A DNA stretch of 64,000 bases from Paracoccus albus (GTDB lineage: Bacteria > Pseudomonadota > Alphaproteobacteria > Rhodobacterales > Rhodobacteraceae): contig NZ_CP115775.1 of assembly GCF_027913035.1 (NCBI RefSeq), positions 1-64,000 of the forward strand, given 5' to 3'. The notes beneath the pieces were generated by a model. That model made no database searches. It saw nothing but the letters and a program-made list of their open reading frames with translations, and was not told the origin of the DNA. A program made the position numbers and the translations under genes. Shown here in pieces: positions 30,004-39,350 of this stretch; the stretch's first letter is position 1, and every line of letters begins with the position of its first letter.

Positions 30004-31370
30004 CAGCGCTGCCCCTTCTTTGCCTTTTGCTCTCGCAGCGCCTGCATGATGCGGCGGGCGAGGCCTGCTTTGTTTGTCTGACGCGCGCGGCCAACACCAA
30101 GCGCATCCGGCGGCACATCTTCGGTTATGACCGATCCGGATGCTGTCATGGCATGATCGCCAACCTTCACCGGTGCGACCAGCATGGTGTCAGAGCCTAT
30201 AAACGCCTCTGCCCCGATCTCTGTGCGGTGCTTCATCACGCCGTCATAGTTGCAGGTCACAGTGCCTGCGCCGATATTCGTGCGCTCACCGATATGCGCA
30301 TCGCCAAGATAGGTCAGGTGGCCGACCTTCACGCCTTCGTCCAGCACAGAGTTCTTTATTTCGACGAAGTTGCCGACATGAACGTCGCCGCCAAGCTCTG
30401 CGCCCGGGCGCAGCCGTGCGAAGGGGCCGACAGTTGCGCCGGTGGAAATGTGGCAGCCCTCAAGGTGGCAGAAGCCGAGGATTTCGGCGCCGCTTTCCAC
30501 CGTGACGCCAGGGCCAAAGATGACATTAGGGCCGATGATCGCGTCACGCCCGATATGAGTGTCGAGCGAGAAAAACACCGTTTCAGGCGCGGTCAGGGTT
30601 ATACCCTCTTCCAGTGCCTCAATACGGCGGCGGGCCTGAAAAATCGCCTCTGCCCGTGCCAGCTCGGTGCGCGAATTGACGCCAAGCGTCTCTGCCTCTT
30701 GGCAGGTGACGACAGCGGCCCGATGGCCGTTGTCGCGTGCGAGGCCCGGAATATCCGTCAGGTAGTATTCGCCAGACGCGTTGTCGTTGCCGATCCGGTC
30801 GATAAGCTGCCGCAGCAGCGCTGCATCCACGGCCATGACACCTGAATTGCAGAGGCGGATTGCCCGCGTCGTCTCATCGGCGTCCTTGAACTCTACAATG
30901 CGCAACAGATTGCCTGCATCATCCGTCATCAGCCGGCCATAGCGGCCCGGATCCGCAGCCTCAAAGCCAAGCACGACAACATCAGCATCATGTGTGGTCA
31001 GCTTCGCCAGCGTGTCCTCGCTGATGAAGGGCGTATCGCCGTAAAGCACGATCACCCGCCCGTCGAACCCGTCCAGCAGCGGCAGGGCCTGCGCCACGGC
31101 ATGGCCGGTGCCAAGCTGTTCGGCCTGCAGCGCGATCTTCGCCGTTTCATCCAGTTTGCCGACGGCCTTGCCGACCTGTTCCGCACCGTGGCCTGTCACG
31201 ACGACGATATGGGCCGGATCAAGGCTGCGCGCTGCGGCAAGCGCATGGCCCACCATCGGAACCGCGCCGACCTTGTGCAGCACTTTCGGTAGGTCGGATT
31301 TCATTCTGCTGCCTTGCCCGGCTGCGAGAATAACGACTGCGATTTCCTGACTTTTCGTCTGTTCCGACAT
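30003..31370 (-). CDS. glmU: Bifunctional UDP-GlcNAc pyrophosphorylase / glucosamine-1-phosphate acetyltransferase
   Basis: GlmU acetylates glucosamine 1-phosphate and then uridylylates it to UDP-GlcNAc for peptidoglycan and lipopolysaccharide. The 455-residue product has the N-terminal nucleotidyltransferase motif LAAGQGSRMKSDLPK and a C-terminal left-handed beta helix of hexapeptide repeats (LDTHIGRDAIIGPNVIFGPG and after), including KNSVLDEGVKVGHLTYLGDA and NIGAGTVTCNYDG. It is coupled to glmS by a one-base overlap, placing consecutive pathway enzymes together, and is divergent from the HAD phosphatase gene. Confidence 0.97.
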   Translation of the reverse strand: MSEQTKSQEIAVVILAAGQGSRMKSDLPKVLHKVGAVPMVGHALAAARSLDPAHIVVVTGHGAEQVGKAVGKLDETAKIALQAEQLGTGHAVAQALPLLDGFDGRVIVLYGDTPFISEDTLAKLTTHDADVVVLGFEAADPGRYGRLMTDDAGNLLRIVEFKDADETTRAIRLCNSGVMAVDAALLRQLIDRIGNDNASGEYYLTDIPGLARDNGHRAAVVTCQEAETLGVNSRTELARAEAIFQARRRIEALEEGITLTAPETVFFSLDTHIGRDAIIGPNVIFGPGVTVESGAEILGFCHLEGCHISTGATVGPFARLRPGAELGGDVHVGNFVEIKNSVLDEGVKVGHLTYLGDAHIGERTNIGAGTVTCNYDGVMKHRTEIGAEAFIGSDTMLVAPVKVGDHAMTASGSVITEDVPPDALGVGRARQTNKAGLARRIMQALREQKAKKGQR

Positions 31371-31475
31371 ACTGCCCGTTTCGTTGTTTGCCGTTTCTTC
31401 ACAGGCGGTTTACCCCTTGGCGGGGCAAGCTCGCAAGCGCTCGATACTTCACTTGATTTGACGAAAGGTTACAGA

Positions 31476-32159
31476 ATGGCCGGGACAGTGGTTTTTGATC
31501 TCGACGGAACCTTGGTGGACACGGCGGGCGATCTGATTGCTGCGGCCAATACGGCACTGGCGCGGCGCGGGCTTGGTGGCCTTGATCCGGTCGCAGATGC
31601 GCGGATTGCGGGCTATGGTGCAAGGGCGATGTTGCGGGCTGGCTATGCGCGGGCAAGCGCCGGGATGCTGATACCGCCACAGGCCGAGGATGAAGATTTT
31701 CCTATCGTGCTGGACGCCTATGGCGCCGCCATCGCCGTGCATTCGCGACCGTATCCGGGGCTGGAACGCGCGCTCGCGCAACTGGCTGATGCTGGTTTCC
31801 TGCTGAGCGTCTGCACCAACAAACCTGAGAGTCTGGCAGACAAGCTGCTGCGCGAATTGGGTATCCGCGATGCCTTTGCGGCCCTGATCGGTGCCGATAC
31901 GATGCCGGTCCGAAAGCCTGATCCGGTGCCTTACCGCGAGGCCGTGACGCGCGCCGGTGGCACGGTCGCTGCCTCTTTCATGGTTGGGGACACAGAGACC
32001 GATCTGAAAACCGCACGCAATTCCGGGGTGCGCGTGGCCCTTGTGTCATTCGGGCCAGAGGGGCCGTCGCTGTCGAAACTAAAGCCCGATGCCATGCTGG
32101 ATCATTTCGATGCGCTGCCCGATCTGGCGCAGAAATGGTTTTCAAAGTCTGCTATTTAA
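31476..32159 (+). CDS. gph: Phosphoglycolate phosphatase-like HAD hydrolase
   Basis: The 227-residue product is a HAD IA phosphatase. Motif I is VVFDLDGTLVDTAGDL, motif II CTNKPE, motif III RKPDPVPY and motif IV MVGDTETDLKTARNSG. This motif set and the size match Gph enzymes, which recycle phosphoglycolate from DNA repair or oxygenase activity; related sugar phosphatases are possible. ATG 31476 follows GAAAGG. Its last eight bases overlap the convergent EVE-domain gene. Confidence 0.85.
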   Translation: MAGTVVFDLDGTLVDTAGDLIAAANTALARRGLGGLDPVADARIAGYGARAMLRAGYARASAGMLIPPQAEDEDFPIVLDAYGAAIAVHSRPYPGLERALAQLADAGFLLSVCTNKPESLADKLLRELGIRDAFAALIGADTMPVRKPDPVPYREAVTRAGGTVAASFMVGDTETDLKTARNSGVRVALVSFGPEGPSLSKLKPDAMLDHFDALPDLAQKWFSKSAI

Positions 32160-32568
32160 GCCCGCCCAGTTCCATCAGCACCGCCCATTCGTCCTCGCTG
32201 ACTGGCTGGACCGAAAGGCGCGAATTGTTGACCAGCACCATATCCTTCAGGCGCGGTTCCTCTTTCGCCTGATCCAGTGTCACGGTCTTTTCCAGCGGTT
32301 GAACGGCCTTGATATCCACACATTCCCAGCGAGGGTCTTCGGTCGTCGAATCGGGATGGGCTTCAGCCACGACTTCGACAATGCCGACGCATTCCTTGCC
32401 GATATTGGAATGATACAGCATGCCGCGTTCGCCCTTTTTCATCGCCCGCATATTGTTGCGGGCCTGATAGTTGCGCACGCCGTCCCATTCTTCGCCCGTC
32501 TCGCCTCTGGCGACCAGATCGTCCCATCCAAAGACATTGGGTTCGGATTTGAACAACCAGAAAGCCAT
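32152..32568 (-). CDS. EVE-domain protein
   Basis: The 138-residue product is a complete single EVE domain: MAFWLFKSEPNVFGWDDL at the start, GVRNYQARNNMRAMKKGERG and YHSNIGKECVGIVEV in the core. EVE domains belong to the PUA-like fold and are thought to bind modified bases. It is the last gene of the tsaD operon; its ATG overlaps the YciI stop by one base, and its stop overlaps the convergent gph. It could concern modified nucleic acid, in line with tsaD in the same operon. Confidence 0.92.
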   Translation of the reverse strand: MAFWLFKSEPNVFGWDDLVARGETGEEWDGVRNYQARNNMRAMKKGERGMLYHSNIGKECVGIVEVVAEAHPDSTTEDPRWECVDIKAVQPLEKTVTLDQAKEEPRLKDMVLVNNSRLSVQPVSEDEWAVLMELGGLK

Positions 32569-32843
32569 CAGCCGATCACCCTTTTCCACTCTTTGATGGT
32601 CACGGACTGGAACAAACCCGCCTTTCCGTAGGGGTCATCTGCCGCCCATGCCTCTGCCGCGGCCATATCAGCGACATCAAGAATTGCCATGGAACCAGCC
32701 ATTTGACCGCCTTCGATCAGCGGGCCGCCAAGAAACACGGCGCCCGATTCATTTGCATAGGCCAGATGGGCCTCGCGGTTTTCCATGCGCAGCGGCAGGG
32801 AATCCGGTTTGTCACGGCAGATCACAGCGAAATAAGGCATCAT
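32568..32843 (-). CDS. YciI-family protein
   Basis: The 91-residue product has the YciI fold: MPYFAVICRDKPDSLPLR, the conserved His in REAHLAYANESG, and AEAWAADDPYGKAGLF, where the conserved Asp-Pro is retained. YciI-like proteins share the ferredoxin-like fold and a putative His/Asp active site; the reaction is not known. Tandem ATGs begin in the overlap with the gpsA stop (ATGA). It lies between gpsA and the EVE gene in the same transcription unit. Confidence 0.92.
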   Translation of the reverse strand: MMPYFAVICRDKPDSLPLRMENREAHLAYANESGAVFLGGPLIEGGQMAGSMAILDVADMAAAEAWAADDPYGKAGLFQSVTIKEWKRVIG

Positions 32844-33778
32844 TCCTCCTTCAGGGGGCGGCTCATCAGGTTTTCCATGGTCTCTGCCACGCCGGCGTGG
32901 CCCTGGGCAAGTGCTGCGACAGCATCGGCGATAGGCATGGCGATATCGCGGCGCTGCGCCAGCACGCTGACGGCCTGCGCGGTCGCAGCGCCTTCGACCG
33001 TGATGCTACTGTCAAATGTCTGCCCCGCGCCGAGTGCGTGACCATAACGGAAATTACGCGACAAGTCGGACGTGGACGTCAGCACCAGATCGCCAAGCCC
33101 CGACAGCCCGGCCAGAGTTTCGGGCCGTGCTCCAAGCGTCGTTGCCAACCTGACCATCTCGGCAAAGCCGCGCGTTATCAAAGCGGCACGGGCGCTGTCG
33201 CCAAGTCCCGCGCCAATCGCCACGCCTGCGGCAATGGCCACCACGTTTTTCAGCGCCCCACCCAACTCGGCGCCGCGCAGATCATCGCTGCGATAGATCC
33301 GCAGCACAGGGGTCGAAAGGTCACGCTGCAATGTCTCCAGATCGCTTTCGTCCGAGGCAAGCGTCAGGGCCGTGGGCATACCCCGTGCAATATCGGCGGC
33401 GAAACTGGGTCCGGTCAGCGTGGCAATGCGAGCCGTCGGACAGGAGGAGCGGATAAGGGTCGACGGCGACTCGCCCGTTTCAAGGTCGATTCCCTTGGCG
33501 GTGTTGACCAGCCAACGACCGTCCAGCAAGTGCCCATGCGCGCTCAGAAATCCCCGCAGCGCCTGGGCGGGCAGGGCAAGTACAAGCGGATCGCGATTAG
33601 CCGTGGCGGCAGCAAGGCTTCCGGTCAGTTGCACCGCATCCGGGATACCGACGCCCGGAAGCTGCGGCACCTGACGCTCCTTTCGCAGGCGACGGCCCCA
33701 CAGGGTCACCTGCTGCGTCCCGCACAGCGCGACGGCCAATGCGGTGCCAAAGGCCCCGGCGCCGATGATCCCGATCAT
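32840..33778 (-). CDS. gpsA: Glycerol-3-phosphate dehydrogenase [NAD(P)+]
   Basis: GpsA reduces dihydroxyacetone phosphate to sn-glycerol 3-phosphate for phospholipid synthesis. The 312-residue product begins [18 protein letters not shown] with the dinucleotide motif, followed by VNTAKGIDLETG, LTGPSFAADIARGMPTA, the catalytic Lys in GGALKNVVAIAAG, and RNFRYGHALG. ATG 33778 overlaps the stop of the upstream membrane protein gene (ATGA). The longer frame to 33877 lies inside that gene and is rejected. Confidence 0.96.
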   Translation of the reverse strand: MIGIIGAGAFGTALAVALCGTQQVTLWGRRLRKERQVPQLPGVGIPDAVQLTGSLAAATANRDPLVLALPAQALRGFLSAHGHLLDGRWLVNTAKGIDLETGESPSTLIRSSCPTARIATLTGPSFAADIARGMPTALTLASDESDLETLQRDLSTPVLRIYRSDDLRGAELGGALKNVVAIAAGVAIGAGLGDSARAALITRGFAEMVRLATTLGARPETLAGLSGLGDLVLTSTSDLSRNFRYGHALGAGQTFDSSITVEGAATAQAVSVLAQRRDIAMPIADAVAALAQGHAGVAETMENLMSRPLKEE

Positions 33779-34101
33779 CGCTCTCCTCCATTCAGGTCGA
33801 TATCGTTCTTCCGGCAGTACCAAAGGAACAGCGGCGCCTCGATCAGGGCCATGGACAGTACCGTAAAGACAAACCAATTCGTGGTCAGCAGGTCCGACCC
33901 GGTGTCGAAAATCAGCAGGCTGAAACCGATGCCTTGCCCGTAGAACAGACTGCCCGCAGCCAGCAGCGCAAGCACGAGCAGCAGCACATCAACGGGCAAC
34001 ATCTGCATGACGCGGCGGATATTCATCGCGGGGTAGATCGCGAAATAGGCCATACCAAGCAGCACAGCGTTGAGGATCAGCACCTTCAGTTCGGGCGTCA
34101 T
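33775..34101 (-). CDS. Small inner-membrane protein, unknown function
   Basis: I do not recognise the family. The 108-residue product has about three membrane helices (residues 5-20, 36-52 and 74-95), with the pattern [20 protein letters not shown] in the middle and [13 protein letters not shown] at the C terminus. It starts at ATG 34101 in a four-base overlap with the tsaD stop and ends in a four-base overlap with gpsA, so it is firmly part of that operon. A longer frame to 34440 runs antisense-like through tsaD and is not real. A link to membrane lipid synthesis is only suggested by gpsA. Confidence 0.78.
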   Translation of the reverse strand: MTPELKVLILNAVLLGMAYFAIYPAMNIRRVMQMLPVDVLLLVLALLAAGSLFYGQGIGFSLLIFDTGSDLLTTNWFVFTVLSMALIEAPLFLWYCRKNDIDLNGGER

Positions 34102-35162
34102 GCCTTGGCACCGCGCTTTCCCGCGCCCAACATGGGGGCCACGCTCTGATCCAGGGGCCAGCGGGGCCGACCCGCAAGATCCATCCCATCGCGCCGGCCC
34201 TGGCCGAATGCCTCGATGCCGGCCCATGCAATCATCGCGGCGTTGTCCGTGCACAGGCGCAGCGGCGGTGCTGTAAAGCGCGCGCCTGCCTTTGCAGCGA
34301 CGGATTCCAGCCGCAGGCGGATTGCCCTGTTCGCGGCGACCCCGCCCGCGACTGCCAGAACCGGAACCGGATGCGCCGCCAGTGCCCGCGCTGTCTTTCC
34401 GGCCAGAACATCCGCGACGGCGGCCTGAAACCCGGCGCAAAGATCCGCGCGGTCCTGCACGGTCAGTCCGCCTTGTGTTTTCGACAGGTCATCACGCGCG
34501 CGCAGCACAGCCGTTTTCAGGCCCGAGAAGGACATGTCACATCCCGGCCGGTCAAGCAGCGGTCGGGGCAGGCTGAAACGACCTGCATCACCGGACAGTG
34601 CCTGTTCTTCGACCGAAGGGCCGCCGGGCTGGGGCAGGCCAAGTAGTTTGGCAACCTTGTCAAACGCCTCTCCCGGCGCGTCGTCGATGGTGCCTCCAAG
34701 GCGTGAGAACGCGTCGGGCCCGTCAACACGCAGAAACTGGCAATGCCCGCCAGAGACGAGCAGCATCAGGTAGGGATAGGCTATTCCATCCGTCAGCCGT
34801 GGCGTCAGCGCATGACCGGCAAGGTGGTTGACGCCAACCAGCGGCAGGCCCGAACCCGCGGCAAGCCCCTTGGCCAGCATGACCCCGGCCATCACCCCGC
34901 CGATCAGCCCCGGCCCAGCTGTCACCGCAATCCCGTCCAGTTTGGCAAGCGTCAAACCGGCCTCTGCCAATGCCTCCTCCACGCAGATATCCAGCTTTTC
35001 CGCATGGGCGCGGGCAGCGATTTCAGGCACCACTCCGCCAAAGGCGGCGTGAAGGTCGGTCTGGCCAGCAACGAGCGAAGACAGAATCTCGCCATCCCCG
35101 CGCACCACGGCAGCGGCGGTATCGTCGCAACTGCTTTCGATGCCCAGAAAGATCAGTGTCAT
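34098..35162 (-). CDS. tsaD: tRNA N6-adenosine threonylcarbamoyltransferase TsaD
   Basis: TsaD transfers the threonylcarbamoyl group to A37 of ANN-decoding tRNAs, working with TsaB and TsaE. The 354-residue product has the ASKHA-fold motifs [14 protein letters not shown], the metal-binding [13 protein letters not shown] (HxxxH), [23 protein letters not shown] and [16 protein letters not shown] 35162 gives the canonical [11 protein letters not shown]; the longer frame crosses into the divergent hemD. It heads the five-gene overlapped unit tsaD-membrane protein-gpsA-yciI-EVE. Confidence 0.97.
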   Translation of the reverse strand: MTLIFLGIESSCDDTAAAVVRGDGEILSSLVAGQTDLHAAFGGVVPEIAARAHAEKLDICVEEALAEAGLTLAKLDGIAVTAGPGLIGGVMAGVMLAKGLAAGSGLPLVGVNHLAGHALTPRLTDGIAYPYLMLLVSGGHCQFLRVDGPDAFSRLGGTIDDAPGEAFDKVAKLLGLPQPGGPSVEEQALSGDAGRFSLPRPLLDRPGCDMSFSGLKTAVLRARDDLSKTQGGLTVQDRADLCAGFQAAVADVLAGKTARALAAHPVPVLAVAGGVAANRAIRLRLESVAAKAGARFTAPPLRLCTDNAAMIAWAGIEAFGQGRRDGMDLAGRPRWPLDQSVAPMLGAGKRGAKA

Positions 35163-35223
35163 GGTTGCGGCCTTGTGCGCGTTAAGGATAGCACTCAGAT
35201 AGCCACACCGACGCGAGGCCGCA

Positions 35224-35913
35224 ATGACTGCGCCACTTTGCCTTTTGACCCGGCCAGAGGCCCAGTCCCACGATTTCGCGGCTGCGCTGACGGGGGTTGA
35301 GGTCCTGATCTCTCCGATCATTCGGATAGAGGCGCTGCCATTCGACAGAAACCGGGTGGCGGCAGCGCCGGGTCTGGTCTTCACATCTGCCAATGCTGTC
35401 GGCTTTGCGGGGGCCGGTGACGGCAAGCCCGCGCTTTGCGTTGGTGTCCAGACCGCGGAAGCGGCGCGGGTCGCCGGGTACGACGTCATCACCGGCCCGG
35501 GCACTGCAGACGGTTTGATACCGCTTTTGAAGGGGCGGGGGGACTGGCTTCATCTGCGCGGCAGGCATCGCAGCCAGCCTTTGCCGGTGGAAAGCCTGGC
35601 GATCTACGATCAGATCGAACAACCGCTCAGCCCTGCGGCACTTGCAGCAGCGCAAGATAACCGGCCCCTGATTCTGCCGCTATTCTCGCCGCGCAGCGCC
35701 GCTTTGCTGTCCCGGGCATTGTTTCGGGCGAAGGCCCCGATCACGACGATTGCAATCAGCAGCGCTGCCGATACCGCTTTTGTCGGACCGGTTATTGGCA
35801 GGATTGTTGCGGATAAACCTGACCGTCAGTCCATGCTGCATGCCATTTTGTCACTGCGCGTGACGGAACGAACAGGTTTGCCGTGGGTTGAGACCGAAAG
35901 GGGCGCCCGCTAG
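35224..35913 (+). CDS. hemD: Uroporphyrinogen-III synthase
   Basis: HemD cyclises hydroxymethylbilane to uroporphyrinogen III in heme synthesis. The 229-residue protein has the poorly conserved HemD pattern: [16 protein letters not shown] at the N terminus, [47 protein letters not shown] helix (here [10 protein letters not shown]) and [12 protein letters not shown]. It is divergent from tsaD with 61 bases between the starts, and is followed by mic60-like and hemY genes, as in other alphaproteobacteria. hemC is not in the window. Confidence 0.88.
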   Translation: MTAPLCLLTRPEAQSHDFAAALTGVEVLISPIIRIEALPFDRNRVAAAPGLVFTSANAVGFAGAGDGKPALCVGVQTAEAARVAGYDVITGPGTADGLIPLLKGRGDWLHLRGRHRSQPLPVESLAIYDQIEQPLSPAALAAAQDNRPLILPLFSPRSAALLSRALFRAKAPITTIAISSAADTAFVGPVIGRIVADKPDRQSMLHAILSLRVTERTGLPWVETERGAR

Positions 35914-35972
35914 AGTGCATGCGATGCAGTCAGCGGAAGGTCCAGACTGCTGTTATTTCAGGGGGAAAAGAC

Positions 35973-37385
35973 GTGGCCACGTCCGGTAAAAACAACAAGT
36001 CATCCAAAGCCACTTCTGCCGCTGCCGCCAAGAGCCCCAGAAAAACCGCCTCGTCAAAGCCGGTTGTGCCGTCCGAGCCGGTCGAAGCGGGCGGCCCTGT
36101 CGTATCGCGCATACCTCCATCGACTCCGATCGAATCGGCGATGGTCGGCGAATCAGCGACGCCTATTCCTGCGGCGTCGCGCCGCACTGACGGTGACGAA
36201 AAGACGGCCGCGCCGATGGTATCTGCGGATGGTGCGGCAAAACCCACGCCGCCGCATACGGCTGCAAGCGCTCAGCCCGCGCAGACGACCGTCGTCCGCA
36301 AGGGCGGTTTCTGGCCGCTGGCTCTTGGTGGGGCCGTTGCCGCAGGGCTTGGTGCCCTGGCTGCGATCTGGGCCATGCCATATCTGAACCCGGCGCCCGA
36401 ACCGGCTGAAACCGTGCAGATCGATCCGGCTGCGATTCGCGCCGATGCAGTACAGGCCGCGACAGAGGCCGGGGCGAGCGCCGGCACCGAAGCCGCCGAA
36501 CAGGCAATCGCTGCGCTGCCGCCCGCTGAAGGTGCCGATGCGGCCCTGCAAACCGAACTGGACGCGCAGGCCGAGAAGATTGCCGCGCTGGAGCAGGCAC
36601 TGGCGGAACGTCCCGCCACGCCGCCCCCCGCCGCAGAGGTTACGACCGCTGAAGATGCCTCGACTGCGCAATCGCCCGCCGGAGGTGAAAGTGCCGAGAT
36701 TGCCGCGCTTCAGGAACAGCTTGCCAGTCAGGCGCAACAGATAGCCGATCTTGCCGCCCGCCCGCAGCTTGAACCGCAGGCTTTGGAGCAGGTGCAGGCC
36801 CTTGCGCAGAATGCCGAACAGGTAAAGGCCGAGATAGAGGCCGCAGCAAATGATGCCCGCGCCAGCTTCGATGCGGTGCAATCCGAAGCGCAGGCCGCGA
36901 CCCAGCGCGCGCAGGCCGTCGCCTCTGTGGCCGCACTTGGTGCTGCACTGGAACACGGCAGCTCTGCCGGCGAGGCCGTGCAGCAGCTTGAAAGCGCGGG
37001 TGTCGAAGTGCCCGAATCGCTTGCTCAGGATGATCTTCCGACGTTGGTTCAGATTCAGATGGGATATGACGCGGTTGCCAGAAACGCGCTGCGGACCTCG
37101 CTAAAGTCACAGTCGCGCGATGGCGGGGCAATGACCGCCGTCGGTAACTTCCTGCGCGTCCAGACCGGCGCGCGTTCGGTCGAACCGCGAGAGGGCGGCG
37201 ACCCTGACGCCATTCTGTCGCGCGCAGGTGCGCTTGTTGAACAGGGCGAGATCACGACCGCATTGGAAGAACTTGCCGCGCTGCCGGAAGAGGGCCAGCA
37301 GGTCATGGCCGACTGGATGGCGCAGGCCCGGGCCTATATCGACGCCGAAGCCGCGCTCAATGACGTCGCCACGACGCTGAACTGA
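35973..37385 (+). CDS. Mitofilin/Mic60-like inner-membrane protein
   Basis: The 470-residue product is a bacterial relative of mitochondrial Mic60, which shapes inner-membrane junctions. The cytoplasmic part (1-112) is basic and low-complexity, one membrane helix follows (about 113-136, with FWPLALGGAVAAGLGALAAI), then a long Ala/Glu/Gln-rich coiled coil (about 165-335), and a C-terminal mitofilin signature region (LRTSLKSQS, GARSVEPREGGDPDAILSRA). I choose GTG 35973, which has AGGGGG upstream; the ATG at 35919 has no good Shine-Dalgarno. It occupies the hemX position in hemD-mic60-hemY. Confidence 0.85.
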   Translation: MATSGKNNKSSKATSAAAAKSPRKTASSKPVVPSEPVEAGGPVVSRIPPSTPIESAMVGESATPIPAASRRTDGDEKTAAPMVSADGAAKPTPPHTAASAQPAQTTVVRKGGFWPLALGGAVAAGLGALAAIWAMPYLNPAPEPAETVQIDPAAIRADAVQAATEAGASAGTEAAEQAIAALPPAEGADAALQTELDAQAEKIAALEQALAERPATPPPAAEVTTAEDASTAQSPAGGESAEIAALQEQLASQAQQIADLAARPQLEPQALEQVQALAQNAEQVKAEIEAAANDARASFDAVQSEAQAATQRAQAVASVAALGAALEHGSSAGEAVQQLESAGVEVPESLAQDDLPTLVQIQMGYDAVARNALRTSLKSQSRDGGAMTAVGNFLRVQTGARSVEPREGGDPDAILSRAGALVEQGEITTALEELAALPEEGQQVMADWMAQARAYIDAEAALNDVATTLN

Positions 37386-37395
37386 GGATTTAACC

Positions 37396-39276
37396 ATGCT
37401 GCTATCACTGCTTAAGATCCTTTTGTTCTTCGCCTTTATTCTGGCGGTGGCGATTGGCCTGAACAGGCTGTCGGCGACCACGGACGGGGTGCAGCTTGTC
37501 TTTGGTGGCACCGAATACACGCTGGGTCCAATTCAGGTTGTCGTCGCACTTGTACTGCTGGTCGTCGCTGGCTGGCTTGCGATGAAGCTGCTTGGTATCC
37601 TGTGGGCCTTCATCCGCTTTGTCATGGGCGACGAAACCGCGATCAACCGCTATTTCGCCCGCTCTCGCCGCGAGAAGGGGATAGAGGCGCTGTCGCAGGG
37701 CCTTCTGGCCGTCGCCTCGGGTGAGGGGAAGCAGGCGCAGGATCTTGCTGTGCGTGCCGCCAAATATCTGGACGATCCGCGTGCAACCCGGCTGTTGGCC
37801 GCTCAGGCGGCAGAGGTGGCCGGTGACAATTCCAAGGCCGAATCCGTCTATCGCGAAATGCTGGAAGATGACCGGACCCGCTTTGTCGGCGTTCGCGGCC
37901 TCATGAAACAAAAGCTGGCTGACGGCGATACGCATACCGCACTGGCGTTGGCGCAAAAGGCCTATGCCCTCAAACCGCGCCATACCGAGGTTCAGAATAC
38001 GCTGCTGGAACTTTCTGCCAAGGAAGGCGACTGGAAAGGCGCGCGTTCCGTGCTGAAGGACAAGCGCAAACAGGGCGAGCTGCCGCGCGACGTTCATATC
38101 CGTCGCGATGCGGTTCTGGCTCTGCAAGAGGCGCGGGATGTGCTTGCCCATGGCTCATCTATCTCGGCGCGAGAAGCGGCGATTTCCGCTGCCAAAGCCT
38201 CGCCCGATCTTGTGCCTGCGGTCGTCATGGCTGCGCGGACCTATATCTCGCAGAAGGATCGCCGCAACGCTGAACGGCTGCTGGAAAAGGCATGGTCCGT
38301 CCGCCCGCATCCCGATCTGGCAGAGGTCTATGCCGAAGTCGCACCGGATGAGACCCCGAACCAGCGTCTGCGCCGCTTCGAATCGCTGATGAAGCGCAAT
38401 CCGGATGATCTGGAGACGCGTCTGCTGCGAGCCGAATTGCTGCTCGCGAACGAAGATTTCCCCGCCGCCCGGCGCGCGCTTGGCGATCTGGCCGCATCGC
38501 ACCCGACCACGCGGACATTGGCCATCATGGCCGCTATCGAGCGTGGCGAGGGCGCGGAAGATGCAACAGTCAGGGCTTGGCTGGTCAAGGCAATGGGTGC
38601 TTCTCGTGGGCCGCAATGGGTCTGCGACAAATGCGATCATGTGATGGAAGATTGGGCACCGATCTGCGAAAGCTGCGGCGGCTTCGATACGCTGACATGG
38701 CGAGAGCCTGCCCATAAGCGTCCCGTTCCTTCGCCAACGGGGGCAGAGCTTCTGCCGCTGCTGGTCGGTGCGAAAGACGAAAAACCGTCCGATGGGGCTG
38801 GGACAGATACCGCTGAGCTTAGCCACGACGCCCAAAAGGTAAACGGCAAGCAGGCGGCTGGTGCCACCGTCGTGGCAGATGTCGCGCCCGGAATGGTGCC
38901 CCGCGAAGCCGATTTCAAGGGGGAGCCGTCGAGCACCATCACGGACGCGGAACCACCCGTAAAAAAGACGACCGTAACGCCGGTCGCTGACCCCGCCGAG
39001 CGGGTGGAGAAGGCAGACAAGGCTCCGCCGGTGAACGAAGTTCCCGTTGCACCTTCAACGCGGTCAATGTCCACACCGGCACCTGCCCCGCAACCATCGC
39101 CTGCGAAGGATACTGATCAGACTGTCGAGCCGCCGCGCCCGGATGTTGAACTGCCGTCGGATGATACACTGCCCCCGGCACGGCAGAATGCGCGGTCGTC
39201 GCGATTGGTTCTGGATGGCGATCAGCCCGTCCGCCCGGACGTAGAGCCGCCAGAGACGCCCGCAAAGGGTCGCTGA
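37396..39276 (+). CDS. hemY: HemY-family TPR membrane protein with rubredoxin-like motif
   Basis: The 626-residue product belongs to the HemY N-terminal family (not the protoporphyrinogen oxidase of that name). Two membrane helices (3-22 and 46-72) are followed by TPR-like helical repeats (about 95-400), and then a four-cysteine motif CDKC-x10-CESC at 410-427 resembling the rubredoxin-like domain of LapB. The tail (440-626) is Pro/Glu/Thr-rich and probably disordered. It starts ten bases after mic60, so both are in the hemD operon. The role is probably as a scaffold in heme or envelope processes. Confidence 0.88.
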   Translation: MLLSLLKILLFFAFILAVAIGLNRLSATTDGVQLVFGGTEYTLGPIQVVVALVLLVVAGWLAMKLLGILWAFIRFVMGDETAINRYFARSRREKGIEALSQGLLAVASGEGKQAQDLAVRAAKYLDDPRATRLLAAQAAEVAGDNSKAESVYREMLEDDRTRFVGVRGLMKQKLADGDTHTALALAQKAYALKPRHTEVQNTLLELSAKEGDWKGARSVLKDKRKQGELPRDVHIRRDAVLALQEARDVLAHGSSISAREAAISAAKASPDLVPAVVMAARTYISQKDRRNAERLLEKAWSVRPHPDLAEVYAEVAPDETPNQRLRRFESLMKRNPDDLETRLLRAELLLANEDFPAARRALGDLAASHPTTRTLAIMAAIERGEGAEDATVRAWLVKAMGASRGPQWVCDKCDHVMEDWAPICESCGGFDTLTWREPAHKRPVPSPTGAELLPLLVGAKDEKPSDGAGTDTAELSHDAQKVNGKQAAGATVVADVAPGMVPREADFKGEPSSTITDAEPPVKKTTVTPVADPAERVEKADKAPPVNEVPVAPSTRSMSTPAPAPQPSPAKDTDQTVEPPRPDVELPSDDTLPPARQNARSSRLVLDGDQPVRPDVEPPETPAKGR

Positions 39277-39310
39277 ACGGTCGAAAATCACCGCGAAAGG
39301 GTCTTTCCCC

Positions 39311-39338
39311 CCGCGCCGGAACCTGCTATCCGGCGCGG
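39311..39338 (+). promoter_or_regulatory. Perfect inverted repeat after hemY
   Basis: The arms CCGCGCCGGA and TCCGGCGCGG form a perfect 10-bp stem with an 8-base loop, 34 bases past the hemY stop and 12 bases before tRNA-Thr. No T tract follows. It may end the hem operon transcript or block exonucleases. Confidence 0.6.
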
Positions 39339-39350
39339 CACGCAGACGGG

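Noticed and set aside
33775..34440. Longer form (221 codons) of the small membrane protein
   Set aside because: The extra 113 residues lie in another frame of tsaD and are Arg/Gly-rich noise; the ATGA overlap at 34098-34101 marks the real start.
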